Below are positions 30,408-40,485 of a stretch of DNA of 64,000 nt, in pieces. This DNA is from Acanthosepion pharaonis (Eukaryota > Mollusca > Cephalopoda > Sepiida > Sepiidae). Numbering within the stretch: position 1 is the first letter of the stretch; each line of letters opens with the position of its first letter. The stretch covers positions 774,501-838,500 of the forward strand of contig CAHIKZ030003464.1 in the NCBI GenBank assembly GCA_903632075.3. The letters are read 5' to 3'. The position numbers and the translations under genes are program-made. The notes beneath the pieces were generated by a model. That model ran no database searches and was not told the DNA's origin. It saw only the letters and a program-made list of their open reading frames with translations.

Positions 30408-30529
30408 TGATTATTTTTTTTTTAAATTGGGTTTATGTAGATTGCGTGTATTGGTGTTATTGTGGAAGTGGTGGGGGAAACTTCGTCGCTTATGTCATCG
30501 TACTAACATCTGCACGCATCGTTGTTTGC

Positions 30530-30746
30530 GTTAGCTGTGGCCGAGAGGTTAGGCACGTCGGCGTAAATGACGGTTCCGTATAGGATGCATGTTCGAATCC
30601 TGTCAAAGAACGAATATTTTCTATGAAAGTTTATCGGACATTCAGGCCAGTAAATGTTATTTAATACTGTTTATAGTAAACAGAGCATTTACTTAAATAC
30701 TTGTATCTATAAAAAGAACGTTAAATATAAAAATGTCTTTAATATA
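30530..30746 (+). mobile_element. tRNA-Leu-like SINE
   Basis: Head with TGTGGCCGAGAGGTTAGGC (A box), CCGTATAGGATGC variable arm and TGTTCGAATCCTGTC (B box), then body CGGACATTCAGGCCAG, AACAGAGCATTTAC and AAATGTCTTTAAT, ending in a TA tract. Confidence 0.8.
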
Positions 30747-31275
30747 TATATAAAATACGTAAGTTTATTTGAAGGCTAATTAAATTTACTTGTTGAAGTC
30801 TTTTTATTTATTTTTTCTCCATTTTGGGAGTTTCAAAGACAAAATGAAGCATAAATTTTCTGTTTTTCGTAAATCATTCCGTAATTGTTTTTGTCTTTTT
30901 TTCATTTATTATACTTGAACTGTAAACAGATAAAACAGGACATTGACTTGTCTCTCTTATTGTCCCGTTAATCCTTTTTTTTATGATACCATCCGACTGC
31001 CCTGGTGTGTCTTCTGCTTCCACCATTCTAACAGGATATGAACACTTGGCGCAAGAAGCTATGTGAGGCTCAGACAATTGGCTAAACATGGAATTTATAA
31101 TTGACATCATTTTTCAATTATCTTTGGCCCTTTCTCTTTTTGGCTTCCTGTTCTGCTAATAATTGCTTATGCTGTTTTCGTTCTACCAACGTTTTTCCTG
31201 CGCCATCTTGTGTTCTCTTTCTTATAAAACTAATTCGTACTTCCCAAGTCTGACTCCTGATCTGCACAAATATTT
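30747..31275. other. Unassigned interval
   Basis: No recognised gene or element. A 78-residue minus-strand frame (30874-31110) has no family resemblance that I can see. Confidence 0.4.
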
Positions 31276-31830
31276 AGTTTTTGCATTTGACATACAATGA
31301 ATACATTTTACGCCATTCAAGGCTGAAGAACCCAGTCTGCCCTACTATTAAACTATAGTGGGTGGTTTTGCATTTTGCATACCATAAATACATTTTTATG
31401 CCAATCAAGGCTAAAGAACTCAGTCTGCCCTACTATTAAACTATAGTGGGTGGTTTTGCATTTTGCATACCATAAATACATTTTTATGCCAATCAAGGCT
31501 AAAGAACTCAGTCTGCCCTACTATTTACCTAAAGTTGTTGGTTTTGCATTTTGCATACCATAAATACATTTTTATGCCAATCAAGGCTAAAGAACTCAGT
31601 CTGCCCTACTATTTACCTAAAGTTGTTGGTTTTGCATTTTGCATACCATAAATACATTTTTATGCCACTCAAGGCTAAAGAACTCAGTCTGCCCTACTAT
31701 TTACCTAAAGTTGTTGGTTTTGCATTTTGCTTATCATGAATACATTTTTCGCCACTCAAGGCTGAAGAACCTAGTCTGCCCTACTATTTCCCTATAGTGG
31801 AGGCGCATTTAACATATCATAAATAGATTT
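31276..31830. repeat. 88-bp tandem repeat, about six units
   Basis: CATACCATAAATACATTTTT starts each unit, with ATG positions at 31463 and 31551 exactly 88 bp apart. Units contain CAGTCTGCCCTACTATT, similar to the SINE-body phrase CAGTCTGTCCTGCTATTTAC. Inner units are nearly identical, outer ones diverged, as expected of tandem amplification by unequal exchange. Confidence 0.9.
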
Positions 31831-32205
31831 TTACGCCATTGTTAACCCAATACAATGCCCAAAAGGCACAGAGCGTTGTTGTATGAACGTAAGAGAACTC
31901 AGTAAGTGTAAATTTTGAGGATATGTAGGATAGACAACGGTTGACCCTAAGACTTGATGCATTTAAGATAGTAAGGATCGGAGAAGCATGCTTTCGGGAG
32001 TCAGTTCCATAAAATGGCCGTTCTCGAGAAGAGGCTGCCTAGTGGAAATTGATTCTAACTAATAGGAAAAGGTATCACCAGTGCCCAATAATACGGTATA
32101 AATATATTTTCACGATATTGTTCACCCAATACATAACCCCAAAAGCTAATCAATGTAGAGGGTTGTTACGTTACCCTACAACACAACAACTACCATGGGT
32201 ACTGA
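31831..32205. other. Unassigned interval before the satellite
   Basis: Includes a stretch (31960-32060) with GAGAAGCATGCTTTCGGGAG that resembles 41685-41760, so it is probably part of a dispersed repeat. Confidence 0.45.
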
Positions 32206-32769
32206 TATGTCCCAGAAAGGGATATATTTGAACGAAGTAACTAAGTGGTTTTGGCTACTATAACCAAGTAGAATATGGTAGCAGTAATCGACTGGTACGC
32301 GTCGTAGTCGCAGGTAAGAAGTGTAGATCAATGGCGTAGTCCAGTGGGCGTCGTTATAGACTTAGCTCTCAGACTAAAAGGCTCTTTGACTCTGTCGTAC
32401 CTATACGTCCGTCGGTATTTATGACGGGACAATCATATTCCAGTGAGGGGAACGCAAGTGTATGCATATTCCATTATATCACTATCTATTCTATCTATCT
32501 ATCTATCTATCTATATGTCCCGGGAAAGGGATATATTTGAACGAATTAAGTGGTTTTGGCTACTATAACCAAGTAGAATATGGTAGCAGTAATCGACTGG
32601 TACGCGTCTAGTAAGAAGTGTAGATCAATGGCGTAGTCAGTGGGCGTCGTTATAGACTAGCTCTCAGACTAAGGCTCTTTGACTCTGTCGTACCTATATC
32701 GGTGACGGACACCAGCCAATCATATTCCAGTGAGGGGGAACGCAAGTGTATGCATATTCCATTATATCA

Positions 32770-32812
<43 letters not shown>

Positions 32813-33095
32813 ATATGTCCCGGGAAAGGGATATATTTGAACGAAGTAGCTAAGTGGTTTTGGCTACTATAACCAAGTAGAATATGGTAGCAGTAATCGA
32901 CTGGTACGCGTCGTAGTCGCAGGTAAGAAGTGTAGATCAATGGCGTAGTCCAGTGGGCGTCGTTATAGACTTAGCTCTCAGACTAAGGCTCTTTGACTCT
33001 GTCGTACCTATACGTCCGTCGGTATTTATGACGGACACCAGCCAATCATATTCCAGTGAGGGGGAACGCAAGTGTATGCATATTCCATTATATCA

Positions 33096-33130
<35 letters not shown>

Positions 33131-34022
33131 ATATGTCCCGGGAAAGGGATATATTTGAACGAAGTAGCTAAGTGGTTTTGGCTACTATAACCAAGTAGAA
33201 TATGGTAGCAGTAATCGACTGGTACGCGTCGTAGTCGCAGTAAAGAAGTGTAGATCAATGGCGTAGTCCAGTGGGCGTCGTTATAGACTTAGCTCTCAGA
33301 CTAAGGCTCTTTGACTCTGTCGTACCTATACGTCCGTCGGTATTTATGACGGACACCAGCCAATCATATTCCACCATATTCATATTCTATCTATCTATCT
33401 ATCTATGACTCTATCTAATATGTCCAATCATATTAAGTGTTTTGGGGGAACGTCCAATCAGTGTAGATCAATGAGGTAGTCCAGTGGGCGGGAAGCTCTC
33501 GCACAAGGTATGTCGTACCACGTCCGTCGGTATTCCATTATATCACCTATTCATTATATATCTATTCATATCTATCTATATATATCTAATATGTCCCGGG
33601 AAAGGGATATATTTGAACGAAGTAGCTAAGTGGTTTTGGCTACTATAACCAAGTAGAATATGGTAGCAGTAATCGACTGGTACGCGTCGTAGTCGCAGGT
33701 AAGAAGTGTAGATCAATGGCGTAGTCCAGTGGGCGTCGTTATAGACTTAGCTCTCAGACTAAGGCTCTTTGACTCTGTCGTACCTATACGTCCGTGACGG
33801 ACACCAGCCAATCATCATATTCCAGTGAGGGGAACGGACATCTATCTAATATGTCCAATCATATTCCAGTAGAATATGGGGTAATCGAACGCGTCGTAAG
33901 GTAAGTGTAGATCAATTCCAGTGGGCGTCGTTATAGACTTATTACTAGGCTCTTTTGACACTACCTATATCCGTCATTTATGACGGACACCAGCCAATCA
34001 TATTATCTATCTATTCCTATCA

Positions 34023-34069
<47 letters not shown>

Positions 34070-34345
34070 ATATGTCCCAGGAAAGGGATATATTTGAACG
34101 AAGTAGCTAAGTGGTTTTGGCTACTATAACCAAGTAGAATATGGTAGCAGTAATCGACTGGTACGCGTCGTAGTCGCAGGTAAGAAGTGTAGATCAATGG
34201 CGTAGTCCAGTGGGCGTCGTTATAGACTTAGCTCTCAGACTAAGGCTCTTTGACTCTGTCGTACCTATACGTCCGTCGGTATTTATGACGGACACCAGCC
34301 AATCATATTCCAGTGAGAGTGGAACACAGGTGTATGCATATTTCA
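32206..34345. repeat. Satellite array with ~300-bp units holding TCTA blocks
   Basis: ATGTCCC starts at 32207, 32515, 32815, 33133, 33591 and 34072. Each unit holds AAAGGGATATATTTGAACG, GTTTTGGCTACTATAACC, ACTGGTACGCGTCGTAGTCG, GATCAATGGCGTAGTC and GACGGACACCAGCC, and ends in a TCTA block of varying length. The stretches 33400-33590 and 33835-34020 are shortened versions in which small pieces are missing from the normal order. Confidence 0.93.
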
Positions 34346-34559
34346 TTATATCAGGTAGATATCAGCAGCTTTGACAAATTGGGATGGAATGGTAAAAGAG
34401 GATATCAACCCCCAGAAAACAATTTCGATCTGTTTAACCTATGTGAAGGGATTATCGAAAAGATACAAAAGATCTGTGGTCCATATAATATCGGCACGAC
34501 CTTCTAAAGTGGGTCGTCACTTCGCAGACACCTCTTCCGAGTAAGAGATCCATAAGAGA

Positions 34560-34900
34560 AGAACATGACTTAGGAATGTGTGTACGCCATCCCGTGCAGC
34601 TGTAGTAAGAAACAGGCCGCCCCTTAAAAAGGTAATACTGCAAGAACATCATAAAACTGTAACACGAGTGGAAATAGAAAAATCAGGCATAGCTGACCAC
34701 ATATATAGGGAAAAGGATGATCGCCGCCCCCTGTGGAAAGAGATTGAAATAATAGACAGAGAACAACACTGGAAAATACGAAAGCTTAAGGAATCAGCGC
34801 ATATGATGAGCCATAAAAATCTCCAGAGCCGACCAAGCATAGAAATGAATACAATATGGGAACCAGAAATACGGAGTGCTAAAGAAAAGCAATAATAACA
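34560..34900 (+). pseudogene. PLE GIY-YIG C-terminal fragment
   Basis: A 105-residue frame (34578-34895) has KSGIADHIYREKDDRR, then EIIDREQHWKIRKLKESAHM and SRPSIEMNTIWEP. The order His...Trp...Ile-Asp-Arg-Glu-x-x-Trp...Lys-Glu-Ser followed by a short tail with IW-P is the second half of the GIY-YIG nuclease region found at the C-terminus of Penelope-like proteins. The N-terminal reverse transcriptase is missing. The fragment at 3541 is a shorter relative. No full GIY motif is seen. Confidence 0.6.
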
Positions 34901-35019
34901 ACAAGATTGCAATATGAACTCTGGAAAAAAAAAAATGATTACTGAGACATTAAGTTTATAAAAAATTCACGAAACAATTTTTATAAAAGTAAAAAAATTA
35001 TAAAATGTTCCCAAAAATC

Positions 35020-35340
35020 ACGCACTGATGTCCTCAAGGATGCATGACCCCGTGGATAAAAGTGTTGGTTGGATCTAGTGACTCAACACAAATAGTTGTG
35101 AGTTCAATGCCTGGCTACTGTGGTGAGCAAAAACTTGTAGAGTTGAGTTAACGTCGATATCCGAAAGAGGCATGGCACGTGGAACTAGAACAATCACGGG
35201 TTCAGTTCGAAATTTCAATCAATGAAGAAGGCCGGGCGTACAACGACCGAAAAGGGGTGAATATGACAATAAAAGACAACAGTGAAGGTTTTCTTATAAG
35301 GAAACGGTGAATATTACCGTGAATGTGATTATGTGAACTG
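35020..35340 (+). repeat. tRNA-like repeat plus PLE terminal and LINE tail pieces
   Basis: CCCCGTGGATAAAAGTGTTGG and TGTGAGTTCAATGCCTGG are A- and B-box-like (35050-35115). CATGGCACGTGGAACTAGAA and CAATGAAGAAGGCCGGGCG (35170-35245) belong to the PLE terminal type, and TTTCTTATAAGGAAACGG (35290) is the LINE tail word. Confidence 0.5.
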
Positions 35341-35702
35341 ATACTATACTTTCATCACATAAATCATTTAGTCGACGAATACCATTGTTGTTTAACCAAC
35401 TAATGACCCCAGTCACATTTTTTTTGAAAATGAAAAACATTTAAATTAAATTATCAGCCCAACCAACATGAGATTTTTTTTTTTTTTAATTCTGATCATT
35501 TCGTCATATTTTTGGAAGGGAATAAAGCTCAAGAAATCCTCAGCCACATTTCGTATATATATATATATATACACATCTCTTGTTTGTTACGTTTTTATTT
35601 TTCTCAGGTGTTTTTGCGGCATTTCTAAGCCCATTATCTTCTGATTAAACAGGGTTACTGATTCTGACCAGCGTTTCAGAGATGGACATGCTACAGTATA
35701 TA
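35341..35702. other. Unassigned interval
   Basis: AT-rich with poly-T; no recognised feature apart from a short TA tract at 35553-35570. Confidence 0.4.
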
Positions 35703-36070
35703 TGTAGTAATGGCAAAAACAACACAGAGATCACCATGATCTCTAAACTCTAAAAATAGATAAACATTCAGAATCGCCAGGCCATAAAGTCATATTTCTA
35801 CGAACCAATCAGAAACGGTTCCAAGAACGATACGAACGTCAGAGCCTGACGAGCTAATCGGAGACAAGACCTGTTCCCAGCTAGGATCTGACGTCACAGC
35901 TGGTAGGCCAATCAGAAGGCAAGCAGCAAATTCTAATCGAATCTCTATGCTCGGCCAGTATAAGTTTATAAGGAGACGGAGAATAGAATTAAATCAGAAT
36001 CGATTATTTAATTTTTATCAATTCTCCGATTCGGTTGTCAACGTAACATTCGCAATTCCAAAATACTACA
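35703..36070 (+). mobile_element. Candidate solo LTR, family E
   Basis: Begins TGTAGTAATGG and ends AAAATACTACA: the inverted ends TGTAGTA/TACTACA are perfect. Inside are two CCAATCAG boxes (about 35803 and 35907), one TGACGTCA (35889-35896) and AGTATAAGTTTATAAGG (about 35957), a promoter-like series in the right order for a U3 region. The flanks ATATA and CATAT are not a clean target duplication, which lowers confidence. Confidence 0.6.
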
Positions 36071-36139
36071 CATATCCGCGGCCCATACGGACTTACCATC
36101 ATGGACACACGCAAGCACACACTTGATTCAACTATTTAC

Positions 36140-36190
36140 CATTGGCGTAGCTAGAGGGGCGGTACTTTTATGGGGGCGGTACTTGTGTGT
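36140..36190 (+). repeat. Fragment of a DNA-transposon end
   Basis: TTGGCGTAGCTAGAGGGGCG is repeated in variant form at 36687 (GTGTAGCTAGGGAGGGACG) and, inverted, at 41400-41445. Such GC-rich ends are common in short non-autonomous DNA elements; class not determined. Confidence 0.4.
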
Positions 36191-36430
36191 CTGCTGTGCG
36201 GGTGGTGTAATGGATAACGATATGTAATTGGAGACCGAAGTGTCGAGGTCTAATTCCAGTCGAGTTCGTTATATTCACTTACGCGCAAATACTCTTAGAA
36301 AAGGCATGAATCCGACTTTTATCCATCCCCCAGTTATGGGTTAATTAGTAGAAGCTGTCATTATTATCTCGAAAAATTCTGAGAATCTAAAAATATTTTC
36401 TGGCTTTAAATAACCTGCAAGAAGTTGATA
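36191..36430 (+). mobile_element. 5S-tRNA SINE, tRNA part and body
   Basis: GGTGGTGTAATGGATAACG, CGAGGTCTAATTCCAGTCG, TATATTCACTTACGCGC, CAGTTATGGGTTAATTAGTAG and AATATTTTCTGGCTTTAAAT. Confidence 0.78.
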
Positions 36431-36791
36431 AGCTGTTAAAAGCAGATCAATCAAAAGAATCTAGTAAAAAATTAATCCGCTAGAATTCTGTTTATTATTC
36501 AAAATCCCAAGCCATACAACGCATCGAAGTAAGCACTTATTCTTCTCCTTGTTGCAAGGCAAAAAACTGGGTCTAAATTCTTGAGATAGATATTTCTATT
36601 TCTGTTTTAAAAATCTTGGAATGAACGCAGATGTGCATCAGAGGCAAAATGCAACATGCCACAAGATGCATATGTGCCTCGTGTGGAGTGGTGTAGCTAG
36701 GGAGGGACGAAGAGGGCGCTCCACCTCGGGCGGGCACTTTTGTGTCTGCTGTAGGCAGTATTGAAATAATGTTAGGCCAGCACTCACAGTG

Positions 36792-36798
<7 letters not shown>
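36431..36798. other. Unassigned interval
   Basis: Contains the DNA-transposon end fragment at 36687-36745; otherwise nothing recognised. Confidence 0.4.
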
Positions 36799-36861
<63 letters not shown>

Positions 36862-36862
36862 A
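36799..36862. repeat. TA microsatellite
   Basis: Long alternating TA tract next to the left arm of a foldback. Confidence 0.95.
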
Positions 36863-36884
36863 ATATATATAATGGTGCAGTTCA

Positions 36885-37342
36885 ATTTACATTACATGAA
36901 TCATTCATACAAAAAACAGATATAGAAGTTAATGATATAAATAGCGAGAATACATCTTTGCAAACAAATTTAATAAAGTACATTAACCCCGAACCTGTAG
37001 ATGAATGTTATGATCCCTGTTTATAAATTCCAGTTGCATAAGGTCTTTTTAGTTTTTTACAAGCTTTCGTCTGTTCCTACAGACATCATCAGGTATGGAA
37101 ATAGATTTGTTTTTGTTTTTTACTTTCCGGTAATAACAGGGCAACAAAAATATAGATGTAATCCGAAAAATGTTTTTAGAAATGTGTTATTGTTAATTGT
37201 AAGAAATCTTTTTTGAAGCGTACGGTCGCAACGCTGAGGTTGAATTTTTAAATCTTAAGATTATTAAATTTGTTTGCGAAGATGTATTCTCGCCATTTAA
37301 ATCATTAACTTCTATATCTGCTTTTTGTATGAATGATTCATG

Positions 37343-37347
<5 letters not shown>
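36885..37347. repeat. Foldback of about 85-bp arms with hammerhead-like centre
   Basis: Left arm 36885-36978 (GAATCATTCATACAAAAAAC, GAATACATCTTTGCAAACAA) is inverted at 37261-37347. In the centre, minus strand, CTGATGA (37092-37086), stem GTCTG/CAGAC, then GAAAGCTTGTA. This is a hammerhead-like arrangement of the GAAAG type; stems I and III are not convincing. Confidence 0.5.
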
Positions 37348-37393
<46 letters not shown>

Positions 37394-37462
37394 TTTTTAA
37401 CAAAAATACTAAAGAACTCCGGATTATTTACCTAACGTGTTCTTTCCTATTTTTATTCATAT

Positions 37463-37557
<95 letters not shown>
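37348..37557. repeat. TA, CA and TA microsatellites
   Basis: TA tract at 37348-37385, CA tract at 37466-37521, TA tract at 37530-37557. The 80 bp between the first two are AT-rich and unrecognised. Confidence 0.95.
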
Positions 37558-37559
<2 letters not shown>

Positions 37560-37579
37560 GATATTACATCGAAAACATC

Positions 37580-37642
37580 AAAATCGCTACAAAATTGCTG
37601 TCGTGTTTCGATGCCTATCAATGCATCTCATCAGGCGATTGT
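37580..37642 (-). ncRNA. Hammerhead ribozyme, complete core, PLE terminal repeat
   Basis: Minus strand: stem I AATCGC/GCGATT, CTGATGA (37634-37628), stem II GATGC/GCATC with an 8-base loop, GAAAC (37609-37605), then ACA/TGT at most for stem III and GTA; predicted cut between 37588 and 37587. Core residues are all present. It lies in inverted orientation directly upstream of the PLE body at 37784, joined by CAGTAATTTAC sequence that occurs in both orientations (37647-37660 and 37773-37783). Confidence 0.75.
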
Positions 37643-37783
37643 AAATTACTGGCGAGTGAACGATTTATTTAGATTTTAAATCTAAATAAGATTGAAGAGT
37701 CAACGATTTTAAGATTTATAAAACTGAGTGATTTTATTTAAGATTTTAAATCTGATTAAATCGTTCACTCACCAGTAATTTAC

Positions 37784-38368
37784 AAATTACACAAACCGGG
37801 ATACCCATTACGGCCTAGTATTTCTCAGATTCCAACATGCATATACCAACATTCAAAATTTCTCAATGATATTATTACCCCATATCTCCCTATTAACTAT
37901 AGCATTAAATATACCCATGAATTCCTCCAAATATTTAAAAGCACACAATTAGAAACTAACCACAGCATTCTTGCGTCACTTAACGTAGAGAATTTATTTA
38001 CTAATGTTCCCGTCTCCGAAACTATTGATATTATCATTAATTCGGGGTATAAAAATAATTTAATTCCACCTCCATCAATCCAACCCAATATTTTCAGAAA
38101 ACTGTTACTTGCTTGCACCCCTAGAATTCCTTTTTATAGCCAGAATGGTACTATTTACACACAAATTGATGGAGTAAGTATGGGAAACCCTCTTGGGCCG
38201 TGCTTCTCCAATTATTATATGTCTTATGTTGAAAACAAGGTTTTTACTAAAGTTATTAAACCTGAAATATATGTTCGTTATGTAGACGATATATTTATTT
38301 TGGCTGAAAACAAGAAAGAAATAGAAAATCTGAAAGCTACATTTCAACAAATTTCTGTCCTAAATTGA
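37784..38368 (+). pseudogene. PLE reverse transcriptase, 5'-truncated
   Basis: Open without an initiation codon: starts KLHKPGYPLRPS (fingers region of Penelope-like RTs), then ASLNVENLFTNVP, where the first catalytic Asp is replaced by Asn (codon at 37982-37984), DGVSMGNPLGP, and YVRYVDDIF (YVDD at codons 166-169). It stops after 195 codons. RTs of this type copy RNA at a nicked target and are related to telomerase RT. Missing N-terminus, D-to-N change and downstream frameshifts show an inactive copy. Interpretation of family is firm, from the motif order plus the GIY-YIG downstream. Confidence 0.88.
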
Positions 38369-38806
38369 ACTTAGTGAAAAAAATAAACTTCCTTTCTTAG
38401 ATGTTCTCGTCGATTTTAGTAATAATAATTTTAAAAACTTCTATTTATAAAAAAAAACAACTAGTAAAGATTCTTGTCATCTTAATTTCTCTAGTGAATG
38501 CCCTCTTAGATAAAAATAGGTGTTATTAAAAATTTCCACACGAGAGCGCACGAGAATTCATCCTCTCGTACGCTTTTCTTTAAAGAATTAAAAAATATAA
38601 AGCAAACGCTGATTAATAACGGATTTCCTAATCAATTGTTGGATTTCCACATCAGGCGTTTCTTGTCTGAGGCAGCTAATAGCAACGGCGAGAATAGAAA
38701 CATAAACAATAACATTAATATTTTTTTATAAAAATCAGATGAACGAAAATTATAAACAGGATGAATGCAGAATTAAGAACATTATAAAAAATATGCATAA
38801 CACCAG
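38369..38806 (+). pseudogene. PLE linker between RT and endonuclease, frameshifted
   Basis: Broken frames contain KLPFLDVLVDFSNNNF, then FKELKNIKQTLINNGFP and FHIRRFL, the usual thumb and linker segment of Penelope-like proteins. At least two stops and two shifts separate it from both neighbours. Confidence 0.7.
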
Positions 38807-39250
38807 TTGACAATAAACAAACAAATTAGATTAATTATTTATTATAAAAAATTTAAAACCTCTAACCTTATACTTAAAAATAATAATTCACCTCCTAGAA
38901 CAAAATTAAATAGGGCAAATATTATTTACGAATTTAAATGCCCATTAAGAAATTGTATTCCTGATCAATCAAAATTCGTAAGTAATTATATAGGCCACAC
39001 TACAACTTGTTTGAGACGCAGACTAACTCTACACCTTTCTGACAATAGCTCAATTAGATCTCATTTAAATATTCATGGAGACCTATCGGACACTATTCGT
39101 AACACACTTGTTGACAACACAAATATAACAGCATCATCCACATGCAAAAAAAAGGCTAAAAATAATGGAAGCCTTATTAATAAAAACAAAAAACCAACAC
39201 TTAATAATATTAACTTTGAACATGGACACAATATCTTGAACGTGTTTTGA
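38807..39250 (+). pseudogene. PLE GIY-YIG endonuclease domain
   Basis: 147-residue frame with IIYEFKCPLRNC (residues 39-50), NYIGHTTTCLRRRLTLHL (60-77) and IRSHLNIH (83-90). The pair of cysteines before YIG, the YIG-T and the following Arg and His are the features of Penelope GIY-YIG domains, which nick the target DNA for insertion. The domain is near-complete but the last part (Lys-rich) is not recognisable. Confidence 0.85.
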
Positions 39251-39312
39251 AAATTAAAACATATAAAACATACATGCAACAAACTATTTCTTATTTAACA
39301 GTTAAAATATTT

Positions 39313-39356
39313 GATCCCTGAAAATGGCTAAATGTATAGCCGAAAGCGCTCGGAAA
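39313..39356 (+). ncRNA. Hammerhead-like motif at the PLE 3' end
   Basis: TCC-CTGAAAA (39318-39324), stem II GGCTA/TAGCC, GAAA (39342-39345), GCG, CTC (39349-39351) and GGA. TCC and GGA form a 3-bp stem I. CTGAAAA has A where the consensus has G, and stem III is nearly absent. It lies just after the endonuclease frame, where a PLE terminal repeat is expected. Confidence 0.5.
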
Positions 39357-39505
39357 AAAAGATCATTCAGTTTTTATATAATTTATCACCTGAAAAGATA
39401 AAAATGATTAGATCGCATGAGAAATTGTATAAAAGACTAAATAAAAGCTCCTTGCCTGACGTTTTCAATGAAACATGCATAAAAGAAGGATTGCTGCCTA
39501 AATAC
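39357..39505 (+). pseudogene. Start of a second PLE copy
   Basis: After the ribozyme-like motif the frame reads IRSHEKLYKRLNKSSLPDVF then ETCIKEGLLPKYTNT before a CA tract. This resembles the N-terminal region of Penelope-like proteins (Cys-Ile-x...Pro-Lys-Tyr). If so, the locus holds the end of one copy, a terminal repeat and the beginning of the next, the partial tandem layout known for this class. Confidence 0.5.
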
Positions 39506-39534
39506 ACAAATACACACACACACACACACACACA
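39506..39534. repeat. CA microsatellite
   Basis: About 13 CA units. Confidence 0.95.
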
Positions 39535-39760
39535 CTACAAAGTGGGCAAAGTCCGACAATTATCTTATTATTTTATTGCTATACGTTATTTATATAAACA
39601 TAAATATTTAAGTAAATGCTCTGTTTATAATAAACAGTATTAACAACATTTACCTGAATGTCCGAGAAACTTTCATAAAATATATGCGTCCTCCGGCAGA
39701 AATCGAACCTGTGTCCTACACGGAACCGACATATAGTCTGGCGTGCTATACCAGTTTTTG
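39535..39760 (-). mobile_element. tRNA-Leu-like SINE fragment
   Basis: Complement of the SINE: GTGGGCAAAGTCCGACAATT, AATGCTCTGTTTATAATAAA, AATGTCCGAGAAAC, GCAGAAATCGAACCTGTG (B box in complement) and CGGAACCGACATATAGTC. The A-box end is lost. Confidence 0.75.
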
Positions 39761-39789
39761 GAGTTTGCGTAAACTGGTATAAGATCTCA

Positions 39790-40118
39790 CGCTATATGAT
39801 GTTTTTTGGGGGGTATTTTCAAGGAGAGAGTTTCACATGAACGATACCAGAATACCCATCAGTTGAAGGATGTCATTTGGAGAGCCTTTGCAATAATCAA
39901 CAAAGCACAGCTTCGTAAAATATCACACAGGACATGGCGTCGCATCATTTTGTGCTACGAAAATGATGGTGTTCATCCAGACCTGCTCGATGTGTGACAG
40001 CGTCAATGAAAGTGAATAATCTGAATCCAGTACATATGTTTTCTATTACTGTATTACTTGTTATTTATTGTTCTCATTACTTTTTGACATCTGGTAACAT
40101 GACTTTCGGACTATCCTG
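39790..40118 (+). mobile_element. IS630/mariner-type transposon 3' end
   Basis: Frame 39806-39997 reads RYQNTHQLKDVIWRAFAIIN, then SHRTWRRIILCYENDGVHPD, the C-terminal helices of an IS630-type transposase. The element ends in GACTTTCGGACTATCCTGTA, the complement of the CAGGGTGGTCCGAAAGT end at 53596, where an internally deleted copy lies in the opposite orientation. Confidence 0.6.
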
Positions 40119-40435
40119 TACTCTGAGCACCTTGAGGTTGAAAAATCTTGCCATACTGCCTATAGAGCAACAATTGACAGATGAAATAGTTTTTGACGGC
40201 GTCATTGAAGAATTTGCCAAGAAAATGCAAGAAAAGTTATTTGTAGAATGTTGTAATTTTCATTTCAGAAATGTAAAAATTAGGACATTTTTACACTTTT
40301 CCCCCATATGTCGTTTTTGCTTTTTAAATGTTACTGATAAAATTTAAGCATAATATATTTGTGCATATGAAAGTAATATAATAATAGTACAAAAACTAGT
40401 TCATATATATATATATATATGAAGAAATATAGTCT
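40119..40435. other. Unassigned interval
   Basis: A plus-strand frame (to 40347) with EEFAKKMQEKLFV is not recognised. The rest is AT-rich, with a TA tract at 40403-40420. Confidence 0.4.
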
Positions 40436-40485
40436 TAAGATGTGCTATATTTATGGGATTATCAGAGATAGAGCGTGTGTAAATG

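Noticed and set aside
30874..31110. 78-residue minus-strand gene
   Set aside because: No recognisable domain and no support from neighbours; length is expected by chance in this composition.
31276..31830. CRISPR-like array
   Set aside because: Units of 88 bp are contiguous with no unique spacers, and the context is eukaryotic.
39994..40347. Host gene at 39994-40347
   Set aside because: The first part is the non-coding end of a DNA transposon. The remaining 70 residues show no recognisable family and no splice context.
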